Positions 1-10,898 of a stretch of 64,000 nt of DNA are shown in pieces. The notes under the pieces are model-generated. The model was not told the origin of the DNA. It saw only the letters and a program-made list of their open reading frames with translations, and did no database searches. Every line of letters starts with the position of its first letter. Position 1 is the stretch's first letter. Source of the stretch: Hydrotaea diabolus (lineage: Eukaryota; Arthropoda; Insecta; Diptera; Muscidae); NCBI GenBank assembly GCA_963513945.1, contig OY740716.1, positions 141,485,263-141,549,262 of the forward strand. Direction: 5' to 3'. A program made the translations under genes and the position numbers.

Positions 1-383
1 AGGCTAAAACGTTTCAGGCCTGGCTTCGAAACAATTTGCCAGCGTTCTTTTTCTCTGAAGAATGACCCTCAGGCAGTCCAGATTTGAACCCATTGGATTA
101 CAAATTGTGGACGGTTTTAGAGGACAAGGTTTGTCACAAAAGATACTCCAACATTGGATCTCATAAGACTGCTTTGGTTCGAGCTGTGGCCAATTTTACA
201 ATGGACGAGGTTTCGTGCAGCTATTGACGATTGGCCAATGCGACTTAAGGCGTGTGTAAAGGCAAAAGGCGGACATTTTGAATACGTAGATTCTTTTTGG
301 ATACAATATACATCGATAATATATTAAAAATATTTGGTCCAAAAACATTAAGTACTTTTTTATTTTACAGCATAAAACTTAAC
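1..383 (+). mobile_element. maT-like (DD37D) Tc1/mariner element, 3' part, cut by window edge
   Basis: The first 300 bases match the C-terminal end of the transposase seen in the fuller copies at 5.2, 15.2 and 39.8 kb, including the codons for the catalytic PDLNPLDY region and the end KGGHF. The usual TAA stop after HFE is lost (GAATACGTA instead of GAATAAGTA). Homology continues through the 3' UTR (GGTCCAAAAACATT, TTTTACAGCATAAAAC) and then breaks off before the terminal inverted repeat. This is therefore a dead copy without its right end; its left end lies outside the window. Confidence 0.85.
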
Positions 384-1879
384 ATAACAACCATTTACCA
401 AAAGTTTTTTTTTAAAAAAATCAAAGGTACATTTTTTTCAAAATCGAAAAAAAAAAATTTACATAATATAAAAAAAAATTTAGGAACATATTTTTTGTAA
501 ACCAAATATCATAACTAGAACAAACGTAATGAGTTTTAACAAAAACGTAATGCAAATGTTGCCACTGCTGTAATTTTCAGAATTCTGATTTTTTTTAAAA
601 ACCCAAACTGTGTTTTTTGAACACCAAAGTGAAACAATGTACAAAATTTCGTCAAAATCGAAGACCTACTTGTAAAAAGTGATCGGTTTCACATGGTGAT
701 TGAGGATAATAATAATTTAAAATTGTTTTTGTATAATAAAATAAAATTTAAAGATGGTTATAAATATTCGGAGAAAGGTTTGCAAACTTTTAAAATTTAA
801 TAAACACGCACGGTAAATTTATAAAAAGCAAAGCGGGTGAAAGGAACTTTTTCAAAATTATTCTCTAGTAAACCCCTTACGAAGACAACAAAATTGATGG
901 TCCAATTCTCCTATAAGCTTTTCTGATATAGTTTATAGTGAATAAATAAATAGAAAGCTTCAAAAAAGCATACTGCGAAAGTGTATCAACAAGAATTTTT
1001 GTATAAACGAGAAATCATCGAATCAATTTATTTAAAGGGAGTCATCATTATTGCCTCTCTCGGAATTCGGGCAACAAAATATCAGACATTTCGTGGAAAA
1101 TCTACATAGTTTTGAGGGTAGCATTTGTCCACGAAGTTGGCTGCAGCCGGCATAATGGAGGAACATGATGATCTTCCTAGTAAAATTTTTATTTACGATC
1201 TACTCCTGGTGCTCATAGGAGGAAGAAAAATATATTTTGGTTTTGTTTCTGCTGAATAGATTCATACTCTACTAGTAAATAATAATTTTATGGAAATTGT
1301 TCTTATTTAAATTAGTAATATTTTTTTCACATTTATGTTATTAACTATACTTATACACTACAATTTTTATTTTTCGTCTTTTATTGTATTCTACTTTACT
1401 GTTGATTTTAAAAGACTCAAATAAATTTAACTAAACTAAACTTATACGGCTGACATTCCTCAGCGTAATTACTCCATTTTATCAATCTTTGCTAATGACA
1501 CCGCTTCATTAAGCTCTGAATATATAGCTACAGCCGTCATTAGAAACCTTGAAACAGCCAAATCGGCATTACTAAGTTATTTGCAGAAGTGAAAGATTAT
1601 AACAAAAGGACAGAAGTCAGGCAAGGAATGTTTTCTCCGACAAAGTAATTTGATGATAAACGACAAGAAAGGTTAATGGTAACAATAAGCGAAGTATTTA
1701 GGTAAACTGTTAGATACTAAAATGCAGTTCAAAAATCACATTCCATATACATAATATAATATAATAATAATATATATAATATAAGTATAATAAAGTTAAC
1801 CAGAACCAGAAAGTTTACCAGAATGCTTATTCATTTAAAATAGAAAATCCTATCTTAGCTAAAAAAAATCCCCCGTCGT
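384..1879. other. Unassigned AT-rich sequence
   Basis: No reading frame with recognisable content, no inverted-repeat pair and no match to the other repeats of the window was seen. It contains long A and T runs and a TATAATA-rich stretch near 1750-1800. Confidence 0.5.
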
Positions 1880-1990
1880 AAATGCCGGCAACTTTACGAG
1901 TAAGCGATTTATCTCTAAGCCATGTAAAAACTTCTCTATAAAATGCGTTAGCCGTTCGGAGCCGGCGTTAAACAGTAGGTCCCAGTCAGT
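1880..1990 (+). repeat. Possible non-LTR (RTE-like) 3' tail fragment
   Basis: The stretch with GCCGTTCGGAGCCGGCGTTA and ACAGTAGGTCCC resembles the conserved 3' tail of RTE-type LINEs common in tephritid and calyptrate flies (GCCGTTCGGAGTCGGC..AAACTGTAGGTCCC). This is recalled similarity only. No coding part is attached. Confidence 0.35.
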
Positions 1991-2346
1991 GAGTGTAAGA
2001 ATTGAAACACGCACAGCTCACTGATTTCAGAAAAGTTCGGATTCCTAATGGAATGTTGCGGGACTTGAGTAAGTCCAGTTTTAGCTTAAGCAAAAATATT
2101 TTAATATTTAAGTCTACATGCCAATTTTCTCTATTCTAGGAAGCTACATTGTGGGCTTCTCCGGCACACTGCCAATAATAGAATTGCAGGTTGTGCAGAA
2201 CAAGCTGCAGAAATCGATATTTAACCTTCCAATTTTCTTTTCTATATAAGGTATTCATGCTAACGCGAGTATTGTTCTTGTCATCTATAAAATTGAAAGA
2301 TTAACACAAAATTTTAAGTATAACATGAAATGTACCACATCCACAT

Positions 2347-2780
2347 ATGGGACAGCGCATAAGGAAAGCGACCTTAGGGTAAAAAAATCAATTTTAATTT
2401 TTTTCTTTTTTTATGTGGACAACATCCGAGCATCGAATGAGACCGATCCCATGCCCCAAAAGTGCTCCCTCCCAGAGATATGCGCGTTTTATGAAAATGA
2501 AGTCGACGATTCTAAGCGCATATAGAAAGGGACCTAATCTTTAAAATGGCTCTCCTGAACAAAACTTTTCATCAACTTTTCACTTTTTTTTTGATGTGGA
2601 CAACATCTGAGCATCGAATAAGACCGATCCTATGTCCCAAAAGTGTTCGCTCCCAGAGATATGCGCGTTTTATGAAAGTGATGGTACACCAAAGATACAC
2701 GTATTTATATCTTTAAAATGGCTCTCCTGAACAAAACTGGTTTTTACCCTTAGGTCCCTTTCTATTTTGCGCGTCACATA
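2347..2780 (+). repeat. G-type MITE, two copies fused in tandem
   Basis: This is the ~250-bp MITE found seven times here: one end is GACAGCGCATA.GAAAG, the middle reads TGATGTGGACAACATCTGAG and GAGATATGCGCGTTTTATG, and the end is the imperfect inverted repeat CCCTTTCTATTTTGCGCGTC. Two units follow each other head-to-tail: unit 1 runs to about 2570 and lacks its right end, unit 2 lacks its left end. The right end abuts ACATATA, consistent with TA insertion. Confidence 0.8.
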
Positions 2781-3498
2781 TACTCATTTTAATAAATTCA
2801 TAGTTAGTTTTAAGTATTTTTATCTTTATTAACAGAAAATGCTTCCTATAGATTGTTTTTTTTACATTTTTACCTTTCCACTATACATACACTGTGAATA
2901 TTGAAGTCTTTTAGTAAAATAATTAATTTTGTTTTTTAATGGTAATTATATAGAAGATATTATTCAAAACACTTTAAATATAAATTACGAAACAAAGCTA
3001 AATGTAAATATAATCGATTAATACGAGTAATGACAACTGAAATGAAATCTCAGCCAGAATTTTAAAATTACTCTTTATTTGAATTCGTAGCTAAATTTCC
3101 TGTAATGTCATTTTTGGTTTTAAAGCCAGTTGTAACCATGCGTGACGTTTTTAAAGCCACGTGATTCAAAAAGCCCAACAACTTTGCCTTTTGTCTTTTA
3201 TGTCCTGAAAGACGGCACTAGTGACTTCTTCAAAAATTGTCAGAATAAAAAGGAGTACATAACATATATTTACAATCGGGCTTTTAGAGCGACAGGACCT
3301 CAAATCGGAAGCATCGGGAAACTTGAACGGATATAATATAATTTCACCAGAGATGGTGTAAAGGTTAAATTATAAAATGATATAGGATAAATTGAAGAAA
3401 CCCCTAAAGAAAGCATTCAAAAAAATTGCCGAATAATTTCTTGAACGAAAATCTATACAACATTTTAATTTCTTTCGATAGTTGCACATTTCTACTAC
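2781..3498. other. Unassigned sequence
   Basis: AT-rich, no recognisable protein or repeat. A 64-codon open frame at 3142-3336 shows no family features and is not called. Confidence 0.4.
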
Positions 3499-4351
3499 AG
3501 GGTGGACCAGTTAACATTGTAAACTTCAATTGGGTGTAAAAAAAAGTACTGATAATGTCTTGAAATTGTTGGTTTTATTGATTGAAGGTTGAACTTATTC
3601 ATTTAATAATGTATCACAATATCATTCATACGACTACCACAACTGACTCGGCAGTACGTCATTCGAACAACCAAATTGTCAGTACATTTTCAATTGTTTC
3701 GGATCGATTCTTTTCAATGATAACTTCATTTTTCAACGCTTCAATTGTCTCTGAATGCTTTGCGTAACATTTCTCCTTAATGGCTTCCCATGGAAAATAA
3801 GCCAAAGGGCTCAAATCACAGTTTTAAGGCGGCCATCACAATTTCGGCTGATTATTCAATTTTCAAAAACAATGCGAAAAATATCGATGGTTACGTTGGC
3901 TGTTTGACAAGTGGCCCCGCCTTGTTGAAAACAAATGTTGTCCATGTCATTCTCTTAAATTTTTGGAAACAAAAATTCGTGGAACATGGCGCGGTAACGC
4001 TCACCGTTTACGGTTACGGACATTCCTTGCTCATTTTCGAAGAAAAATGGCCCAATGATGCCGCTAGCCCAAAATCCACACCAAACAGTGACTCGGTGAG
4101 GATGCAGTTGGTTCTCTAAACCCCATATACGGCAAGTTTGCTTATTGGTATAGCCACCGAGATGAAAATAAGCTTTACACGATTCTTCATCTCCTAGCAA
4201 ACAATCTTCAGCTTATTGGGCGCAGCAAAAACGCATCGGATGGAGTTCCATTATATGACCTTTCCAATAAAACCAGAAATTTGAAAAAATTATCAGTTCT
4301 TTTTTTTCAGCCGATTCAAATTTAAAATTTTAAATAGCCCATCCTTTATAA
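3499..4351 (-). mobile_element. DD41D-type Tc1/mariner element, family R-d, decayed
   Basis: The left end CAGGGTGGACCAGTTAACAT and the right end AATAGCCCATCCTTTA form a weak inverted pair. Between them the minus strand encodes a broken transposase. The clearest part is 3955-4200, with AYFHLGGYTNKQTCRIWG, TVWCGFWASGIIGPFFFEN and VTVNGERYRAMF, the usual stretch after the first catalytic aspartate in this group. Downstream, matches to the second and third catalytic parts are spread over several frames. About 850 bp against a usual ~1.2-1.3 kb, so deleted as well as frameshifted. A fragment of the same family lies at 19.4 kb. Confidence 0.75.
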
Positions 4352-4733
4352 CAGCGAATGTAGGTCCAAACAAACAGTATGTCCAAACTTGAACAATTTG
4401 TTAGCATTGAACGTATGTCGGAAGGATTCTTTTAAGCTTAGTTGAAGGTTTCTTTTAAACTTAGTTGACATAGGTGGTGGTACTATTCGAATCAAATTCA
4501 CAAAATAATTTTCTTAAATAAAGTTAAAACTACATTCTCTGATACCCCTGTCGTTTGTCTGTTTTATTTTTTCCACCAGCAGCGGACGAGTAATTAAACA
4601 TAGGTGATTCCAAGAGCTCCCTTTCAATACACAAATACATCTCGTATAATATTATTCATCCTCTATATTAATGGTTAGCATAGAGCGAATTTTTGGTGTA
4701 GACATTGATGCTACAAGTCAGAGCGGCGTTCAA
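4352..4733. other. Unassigned sequence
   Basis: Nothing recognisable. It contains a short direct repeat around 4430-4470 (CTTTTAA.CTTAGTTGA twice). Confidence 0.4.
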
Positions 4734-5092
4734 AACTGGAAGTTGTCATGTGCTACGAGATTGAACCAGAGACTCATGTCTGGTGCCGCTGGAGTTCAGG
4801 AGCCCCATAGAACTGTTGTTCTGCTCTGACCTGTTGGGGAACGGTCCTGCGGGGAGTGCCGCAGTGGGTTTTCCTGCGCTTTAGGTGGCTAACTACGAGT
4901 GCTTCACGTGTAATTGCGTATCAACTGGGCGGTACGACCCAAAGAGTAGCAGAGGTTTTAGGTAGACCTCACCAAGAGGTTGGTAAAACCCGCATAGCTG
5001 ATTCTTAAATTGGTCCCTCCAGTTTATCTGGTGGAGCGTTTTAGTCCAATAAAGCCATAGTGGTGATAATCACGTAAAACTGCCATTAATCT
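4734..5092 (+). repeat. Dispersed repeat S, copy 1
   Basis: Unusually GC-rich for the window and homologous over its whole length to 52017-52410. Shared blocks are AACTGGAAG/AACTGGGAG, AGGAGCCCC.AGAACT, GCGGGGAGT, AGTAGAGG/AGTAGCAGAGG.TTAG.TAG, CCAAGAGG and GGTGATAATCACGT. The two copies differ a lot, so the family is old. No coding frame is kept in both. It may be a SINE or the untranslated tail of a larger element. Confidence 0.6.
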
Positions 5093-5145
5093 GTTTCAAT
5101 CCCAATCACGCCTAAGGCTTACTTAGTTCCAGCAACGTGAGCTGG

Positions 5146-6426
5146 AAGTAGGGGCATAAATACTGTTACACACGTTTTATGCTGTAAAATAAAAAGTACT
5201 GAATGTTTTTAGACCAAATATTTTTAATATATTTATTGATGTATATTGTATCCAAAAAGAATCTACTTAATCGAAATGTCCGCCTTTTGCCTTTACACAC
5301 GCCTTAAGTCGCACTGGCTAATCGTCAATAGCTGCACGAACCTCGTCCATTGGAAAATTGGCCACAGCTTGAACCAAAGCAGTCTTAAGAGATTCAATGT
5401 TGGGGTATCTTTTGTGACAAACTTTGTCCTCTAAAACCGTCCACAATTTGTAATCCAATGAGATCAAATCTGGACTGTCATTCTTCAGGAAAAATGAACG
5501 CTGGCAAATTGTTTCGAAGCCAGCCTGGGACGTTTTAGCCTTATGGGCCGGCGCAGCATCCTGTTGAAAAGTCCATGGCTGGTTTTGGAACAGAGAATTG
5601 TTTAGAGGCTTCACAACAGCTACTAAAACGGTTTCTTGGTAAACTTTGGCCGATGTTTTGGCTCCTTGTTCGCAGAAATGCAGGTCAGTGGCCCCATCGT
5701 AAGAGACACCCCACCAAACCATGACTGAAGCTGGGTGATAACCCTTTTCCATCCTTGGGATCAGTTCAGATGCCTCCTTAGATGACAGCGCATACACTCT
5801 ATAATTTTGCTTGTTAAATTTTTCCTGAACGGCAAAAAATTTTTCATCGGTGAACAAAATTGTTCTGTGCAAGTCATCAGCGTGCTTCACCAAAAGACGT
5901 TTGCATTTTTCAATCCAATTTTTTTAAAGCTTCAGTCAATAAATGTCCGGTACGTCGTTTGAAAGCCCCAAGTCCCAAGTCTTTTTTAATGATTAGCCTC
6001 ATGGACTTTTGCGTGATATTCATCTCACGGGTCATGATTTTCTGTTTTCGGAGCGGATGTCTGCGAATTCTTGATTTAACGGCTTTGATGACATGCGGTG
6101 TTCGAACAGAGCGTCTTTTACATCTCCAGTCTCCTCAAACAGTTTTATGCATCGGTAGACGAACATGCGGCTAATCCCTAGTGGCCGAAGCGTTTTGAAA
6201 ATATCGTTTTTTTCAATTCACACTTGAAAAGCGCTATTACAGCGATACGGTTCTCATTATCAGGCCACTCCATGATGAAAGTTGAAACAATTTTAAAATC
6301 CCGTTACAGACTAACACTATTGAGGTTAGCTTTCAAAACCCATAAGATATTAACGGGGTATGTTCAGTTCTACTATTGAAATGGGTGTGTTCAATGTTGT
6401 AACAGTATTTATGTCCCTACTAAGTA
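5146..6426 (-). mobile_element. maT-like (DD37D) Tc1/mariner element, nearly full length
   Basis: The ends AAGTAGGGGCATAAATACTG and AACAGTATTTATGTCCCTAC are inverted repeats of the family. About 1.28 kb, the size of the complete copies here. It carries a minus-strand transposase pseudogene (see next entry). Confidence 0.9.
5267..6273 (-). pseudogene. maT-like transposase, frameshifted
   Basis: The start is the ATG at 6271-6273 (MEWPDNENRIAVIAL in the family) and the stop is TAA at 5267-5269. The N-terminal part has paired-type helix-turn-helix modules (RCIKLFEETGDVKDR in better copies). The C-terminal half is open at 5318-5893 with FTDEKFF (first catalytic D), VMVWWGVSYDGATDLHF, QQDAAPAHKAK (second D) and LDYKLW (third D). 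In the intact family the last two D residues are 37 apart, the DD37D signature of maT elements. Here that interval is shortened by small deletions, and the frame also breaks near 5920 and 6110. Function: cut-and-paste transposition at TA sites; this copy is inactive. Confidence 0.85.
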
Positions 6427-6849
6427 GATAATAAAATAAGTATACAGAACGTGTAACTTCTGCTTTTTTTCTAATAGCATGAATGGGACAGCGAACAGCG
6501 CCGGGTTAGGACTATTTTTTTGTATAAATAAGCCCAAATAAATAAATAGAAAGTAAGAACTTAATCCAACCAACTAGTTGGGTCAAGTTTGTTGTTGTCA
6601 TATGGGGGAGTAAAAGTAAGTCAGGCGAAGTTAAAGCGAATACAGCACTGAGTACTCGTATTGGAAGCGCGTTTCGCCATTAATAGGATGACTCCTCAAT
6701 ACCATTTAAGTGTGTTTTTTACATAGCCAGCTTTTAGAATGATTTGACCATGGGATCGATCGCTTTTTATATATTGAATATTCCCTTTGCCTGCAGATCA
6801 GATGTGGAATAGCGTTCGCCGAAGCTGCACATTTATGTCTGCATGCAAT
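6427..6849. other. Unassigned sequence
   Basis: No recognisable gene or repeat. Confidence 0.4.
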
Positions 6850-7335
6850 TTAAGTCTTTTTTTTACTGATTTTGCATGATTTTTGCTTTCTATTAAATAA
6901 AGGTTTGATAAAAACATGGTCCCAAATCAGGCTATAAACTAAGCATAGTCTTTGCCGAATAAGAAGGCAATGCAAGGGGTTTTATAGTGTTGTTGTTGTT
7001 GTAGTAGCACATTGTGTCGGGGTGACAGCCCTTTGCAGAAGAATTCCTCCTTCGGGTCGATTCGTGGGAACGTTTTTTTTAGTTTTTAGAGTGTTAACTT
7101 TGTTTAGTGGAACACTCTACTGCCAGCACTTAAATATGTGTTGCCTGCTTTTAAGTGCATAGCCGCTGATCATGGTTCAGCACATTTGTTGCTTGGGGTC
7201 TGACGATGATGAAATAGCTTTCATCAGCCTGCGCAGTCAATACTGAATTTTCTGAGCAAATGCTATGATCTTTGGATTTATAATAGGTACATTTAATCCC
7301 CGTGTAGGAAAGTTGAGTTTCCACCCCTCTCATGA
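6850..7335 (+). repeat. C2-related repeat fragment, rearranged
   Basis: Blocks match the C2 element at 38.5-39.8 kb but in a different order: AATAAAGGTTTGATAAAAAC followed by CAAATCAGGCTATAAACTA (as at 39100-39150), and further on AAGTGCATAGCCGCTGATCA with GTTGCTTGGGGTCT (as at 38970-39030). Around 6995-7075 a GTTGTTGTTGTTGTAG run and CCTCCTTCGGGTCG look like a LINE 3' tail, which may have been inserted. Confidence 0.5.
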
Positions 7336-7339
7336 AGAA

Positions 7340-7860
7340 GATGATAATTTACCATCTTCATCCTTGCTGCCCATAATCCGCAACTTATTTTTACACTTGA
7401 AGGTTCAAAGAAGCTGAATTTCAGCCACAGCCTAGTTTTAACAAAAAATCGTCTAGCCCCAATATTCATGTTGACTTTTGTGCTTCCTGTATAATACCAA
7501 AGGAGAAGGCATATTTTCTGCTTTTTCTAAGGAGTCCTTCAAAAACTGAACTTCAGCCACAGTATAATGGGCTCCAGATCCGTATTCCATTTTGATTTTC
7601 CTTATTTTAATCATTTTTATATTTGAGTTATTACAAAAATAATGTTTGATGTACTTACCGGACTTATAAGCGATCCCGTTAACACCGCCATGATATTCGA
7701 GGAACAAGCCGAGTGTCATCGTGGTGGAGGTTAACGTCCACTTAATCCATGTCCTTGTGTAGGTTCTACATCTTCCTTGCATTTGATCTTGTTTGCGTTG
7801 GTACAATGACACAGATTCTAGAATTCCATAGTTCTCTGCCAATATTAACAACTTTTTATT
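7340..7860 (-). repeat. Duplicated segment P, copy 1
   Basis: It matches 11430-11935 in opposite orientation over about 500 bp. Shared blocks include ATATTGGCAGAGAACTATGG versus ATATTGGCACAGAACGGTGG, TTCCTCGAATATCATGGCGG, GCTTATAAGTC and the end CAAGGATGAAGATG. A 132-codon frame (7453-7851) is open on this copy, but its frame is not kept in the other copy, so I do not call a gene. The ...TAAGTCCG|GTAAGTAC boundary has the form of a splice donor. Confidence 0.6.
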
Positions 7861-8101
7861 TTTTCACCATTTAAATTTGATCTCTTTCCACAAAATGTAT
7901 TTTTCGTTATTTCTAAAAAACAACTTCAATGAAAGACAATTTGAAAAAATGTTCCTTTTATGTAAATAAGTCAAAAGTGGTGCCAAATCTTGTCATTAAT
8001 TTTTCTCTTTCCCAACCAGACTTTGAAGCCGTTTGGATCTACTTATGTAGGCGCCGCTGTCGTTTTCGATCGATTGTTCGGTTCGGTCAGGGATGCCTAA
8101 T

Positions 8102-8669
8102 ACCGGGCTGCCCATATTCGACGGACCCATCTGGCAACGCCATAACTTTTGACAGAGATGTCAGATCGCTTAATGACATACCGCGTTTGAAGCGTCAGTC
8201 CAAGCAGATTTTTACCATGCAACAATACACGCCACGCGAGCGCTCTGAAATAGTTGAAATTTACATTCAACAGAACAAGTCAATTGTGAAAACTCAACGT
8301 GCTTTTAAAATATTAAAAAATGTGAGAAGTGCGCCTTCTAAGAACACCATTAAGCGTTTATACGAAAAATTTTCGACTGGTGAGGCTCTTTCTAATCCGA
8401 AGAGGCCAAATAAAAGTCGACCAAGGCGATCGGCCGAGAATATCGCTGCCGTACGAGCCAGTGTTGAGAGGTCCCCAAGAACATCCCAAAAACGCCGTTC
8501 TCAGCAGTTGGGCATGGCTCGGTCCACTTTACAACGGATTATTCGCGTTGATTTGCATTTGTTCCCGTACAAAATTCAATTGACGCAAAGATTGTTGCCT
8601 GTGGACAAGCCTCGTCGATTGGAATGAGCCCAAAGAGTCATCATGGGTCCGTCGAATATGGGCAACCCT
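8102..8669 (+). mobile_element. Internally deleted DD41D-type Tc1/mariner element keeping only the HTH ORF
   Basis: The terminal inverted repeats are CCGGGCTGCCCATATTCGAC at the left and, read on the opposite strand, CAGGGTTGCCCATATTCGAC at the right, about 28 bp with two mismatches. TA lies on each side. Between them is one intact open frame with a DNA-binding domain and no catalytic domain, so the element is non-autonomous. Confidence 0.85.
8217..8627 (+). CDS. Transposase-derived helix-turn-helix protein (N-terminal domain only)
   Basis: 136 codons, open. The frame runs upstream to 7929, but the ATG at 8217 (ACCATGC, a fair start context) is preferred because it lies inside the element and gives the family N-terminus MQQYTPRERSEIVEIYIQQN. 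Residues 1-60 form the first HTH module with KNTIKRLYEKFSTGEAL. Residues ~75-130 form a second module with QLGMARSTLQRIIRVDLHLF and PYKIQLTQRLLP, as in DD41D (rosa-like) transposases. It stops after KPRRLE, before the first catalytic aspartate, and the right inverted repeat follows within ~20 bp. If expressed, it would be a nuclear DNA-binding protein; competition with full-length transposase is a guess. Confidence 0.7.
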   Translation: MQQYTPRERSEIVEIYIQQNKSIVKTQRAFKILKNVRSAPSKNTIKRLYEKFSTGEALSNPKRPNKSRPRRSAENIAAVRASVERSPRTSQKRRSQQLGMARSTLQRIIRVDLHLFPYKIQLTQRLLPVDKPRRLE

Positions 8670-9283
8670 GTATATGTATTATTAAGTGTGTTCGTTTACC
8701 TGAAAATTTGTACAAATTTGTGCAAATTTTTACTGGATCGTGTTGGTTTACACAAAAAGTACAGTAAATGAGAGCCAGACAGAGAAAATTTTAACATTTC
8801 GATGTTAGAGAGTTTGCAAATTTTGGTTGGAGAAATTTAAGCCATTATTATGTGTGTTCGTTTACTTACAAATTTGTGCAAATTATCTGGATCGTGTTCG
8901 TTTACACAAAAAGTCCAGTAAATGAGAGCCAGATAGAGAAAATTCTAACAGTTCGATGTTATAGAGTTTACAAATTTTGGTTGGAGAAATTTTAGCCAAC
9001 CAAAATTTGCAGGACAGAACTGATGTTTGAAATCAGCTGTTTTATGTCAACAAATAAAAGTAAAAATAAATTTACAACAGAATAGCTAAGTAAAAATTGG
9101 AATATTATTTTATTTTATTTAATATATATGTTAATCACTGAAATTAGAAAGAAAAAAGAAGTTTTCTTTTGCTCATTTTTTTATTACAAATCTTAACACA
9201 TTAAAATTCAAAATAAAACGAAATGCAATGCAATCAGTAAACAAAATCAGCTGTTTCATTGCAATTTGTAATAAAGAGAGTAA

Positions 9284-10043
9284 TAGCCTGTTTCCACTAC
9301 GGTCGCGTCCGCGTCCATGATTTATCGATAAATTTGTAATGGTGTTTCCACTGTGTTTTGCGTCCACGTTTGCGTCCAAACAGCTGTTTGTGTTTATTTG
9401 TTTTTTTTTAGGGGTGCGAAAAATTTTAATATTTTTGTGGCCCAACTAGCGCCTACTCCTTTCTGCAATAAACACAATCGATTTAATTCCAAAAAAATAT
9501 TGGTATATAATTTATATTTACAAAATTACCAGTATTTTTTCGTTAAATTATCCAGTTTTTTTTTACTTCGGCGCCAGTCACTGCCAACTTCTCGCCCATC
9601 TCTTTGTGTATGTGGGTGTTTTTTCGGGCACCCCTTAGGCCATCAATGTTCTCCTCCCAGAGGTCCAACAGATGCAGTGTTGTTACTGCTGTCCACTCAG
9701 CCTTTTTAAATTCTAAAATAATTGGAAACATTAATATTATAAACAAAACCAAAAATATTAACTTACCTCCTGTTTTTTGCATTTTGGATTTTTTTTATTT
9801 ATACTGATTGACAGCTGTTTTCATATGGATGTGCAATTTGCGATTTTGCCATTGATAGGTATGGATGGGTTTCGATTGCAAAAATAATCGATTTTATAGT
9901 AAACGCGACTTATCGATAAACGCGTCCAATATGAACGCGACTTTTTCCCATACCTAACTGCCTATGCTTTTTGTATGTGCCTTAACGCGCGTTCATTGAT
10001 TTTTGGATGCGGACGTGGACGCGACCGTAGTGGAAACAGCCTA
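9284..10043 (-). mobile_element. PIF/Harbinger-like non-autonomous element
   Basis: The ends are TAGCCTGTTTCCACTACGGT at the left and, read inverted, TAGGCTGTTTCCACTACGGT at the right; the repeat goes on for about 30 bp with few mismatches. TAA flanks both sides (9281-9283, 10044-10046), which fits the 3-bp TWA target duplication of PIF/Harbinger. It encodes a small Myb/SANT-like protein on the minus strand and no DDE nuclease. It is inserted in the 8684-10113 element. Confidence 0.75.
9543..9782 (-). CDS. Myb/SANT-like (trihelix) DNA-binding protein, two exons
   Basis: Exon 1 is 9767-9782 (ATG at 9780-9782, MQKTG) and exon 2 is 9543-9712; the intron 9713-9766 is 54 nt, with donor GTAAGT and acceptor TTTTAG. 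Joined, the frame is 61 codons: MQKTGEFKKAEWT..LHLLDLWEENIDGLRGAR....HKEMGEKLA. The spaced tryptophans and the LLDLWEEN..LRG pattern are those of the trihelix Myb/SANT domain that PIF/Harbinger elements encode beside their nuclease. It ends early at KKNWII, so the third helix and any C-terminal part are missing. The unspliced frame is also open (79 codons), which hides the intron. Likely role: binding the element ends; not shown. Confidence 0.6.
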   Translation of the reverse strand: MQKTGGKLIFLVLFIILMFPIILEFKKAEWTAVTTLHLLDLWEENIDGLRGARKNTHIHKEMGEKLAVTGAEVKKNWII

Positions 10044-10113
10044 TAAAATTTGCCTTACGCTCTCAAAAGTAGAAACTTGCAAATTTTTACTGGGAAAGTT
10101 AACGAACACACTT

Positions 10114-10897
10114 ATTATTACTATATGTTTCAGTAATTTGGCCGTGTTTTTGTTTTGTTGCTCGTTTATTAAGCAAGTAAGTGGTCGCTAAGGCAATACG
10201 TTTTTGACAAAAACTGCAAAAATTTCGGTGTTTCAGGACATGAACAACTTTAAACTCAAATACATTTGTAGCTTCAAATGTAATCGTAACTCGAAAAAAT
10301 AAATAACGTCTTTCCTAAAAACTTTAAATTTTCAAAACAAACTGTTTATGACGCAAATTGTAATTAGTTATCTTTTTTAAAATAAACGAAAATCAAATGT
10401 GTACTTATAGACCTCTTAAGCAAAATAGTAAAAATTGTTTCTGCATGTACTCAATTTTGTTCACATAATAATCGTATTAGGGATCCCAAACCACTTTTCA
10501 TTTGAAAAATCGTACTAGGTTTAAAGTGATAACTTCAAACCTTTACAAGACATTTTTTAAATTTCTTCAAATACAAAAACAGATTAGTTTTATGCTTCAT
10601 AAACCGTTTGATTTAAAGATTTGTAATTTGTAGAAAAAAGAAAGTTTTTCAAGACTTACTATAAGCGAATAATAATCGAGCTCGCTAAATCTTATTATTG
10701 AATAACTTTCTTTTCAAAAATTTGAATTATATAAAACAAACGGGTTTAACAAATTGTCTACAGGTTACTGTTAACGAAAACGTTTTTATATATGTGTACA
10801 ATGGTTTGAAGTTATCGCGCTAGCGATCTCCTAAGGGAGTTACCTTTAGAACGCCAATAATTGTTTTGAATTATTTTTAAAATCAACCAAGCTGTAA
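10114..10897. other. Unassigned sequence
   Basis: AT-rich, without recognisable repeat or gene. Confidence 0.4.
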
Positions 10898-10898
10898 T

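Larger units (their letters stand above)
8684..10113. mobile_element. Element with AAGTGTGTTCGTT inverted ends, carrying a nested Harbinger-like element
   Basis: The left end AAGTGTGTTCGTTTACCT and the right end, read inverted, AAGTGTGTTCGTTAACTT match at 15 of 18 positions. ATTATT flanks both sides but sits in simple sequence, so the target duplication is uncertain. Near the left end is a ~166-bp direct repeat, two units (8684-8850, 8851-9005), each with CACAAAAAGT.CAGTAAATGA. No coding part of its own. 9284-10043 is a separate insertion. Superfamily not decided. Confidence 0.65.

Noticed and set aside
3955..4119. Plus-strand frame 3790-4119 as a gene
   Set aside because: It is the complement of the R-d transposase, whose motifs are clear on the minus strand.
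4734..5092. tRNA or rRNA gene in the GC-rich stretch
   Set aside because: No cloverleaf with the A and B boxes in proper spacing was found, and the second copy at 52 kb differs widely.
9353..9709. 118-codon open frame on the plus strand opposite the Myb/SANT ORF
   Set aside because: Shadow of the minus-strand gene; runs of F, L and C are the complement of its codons.
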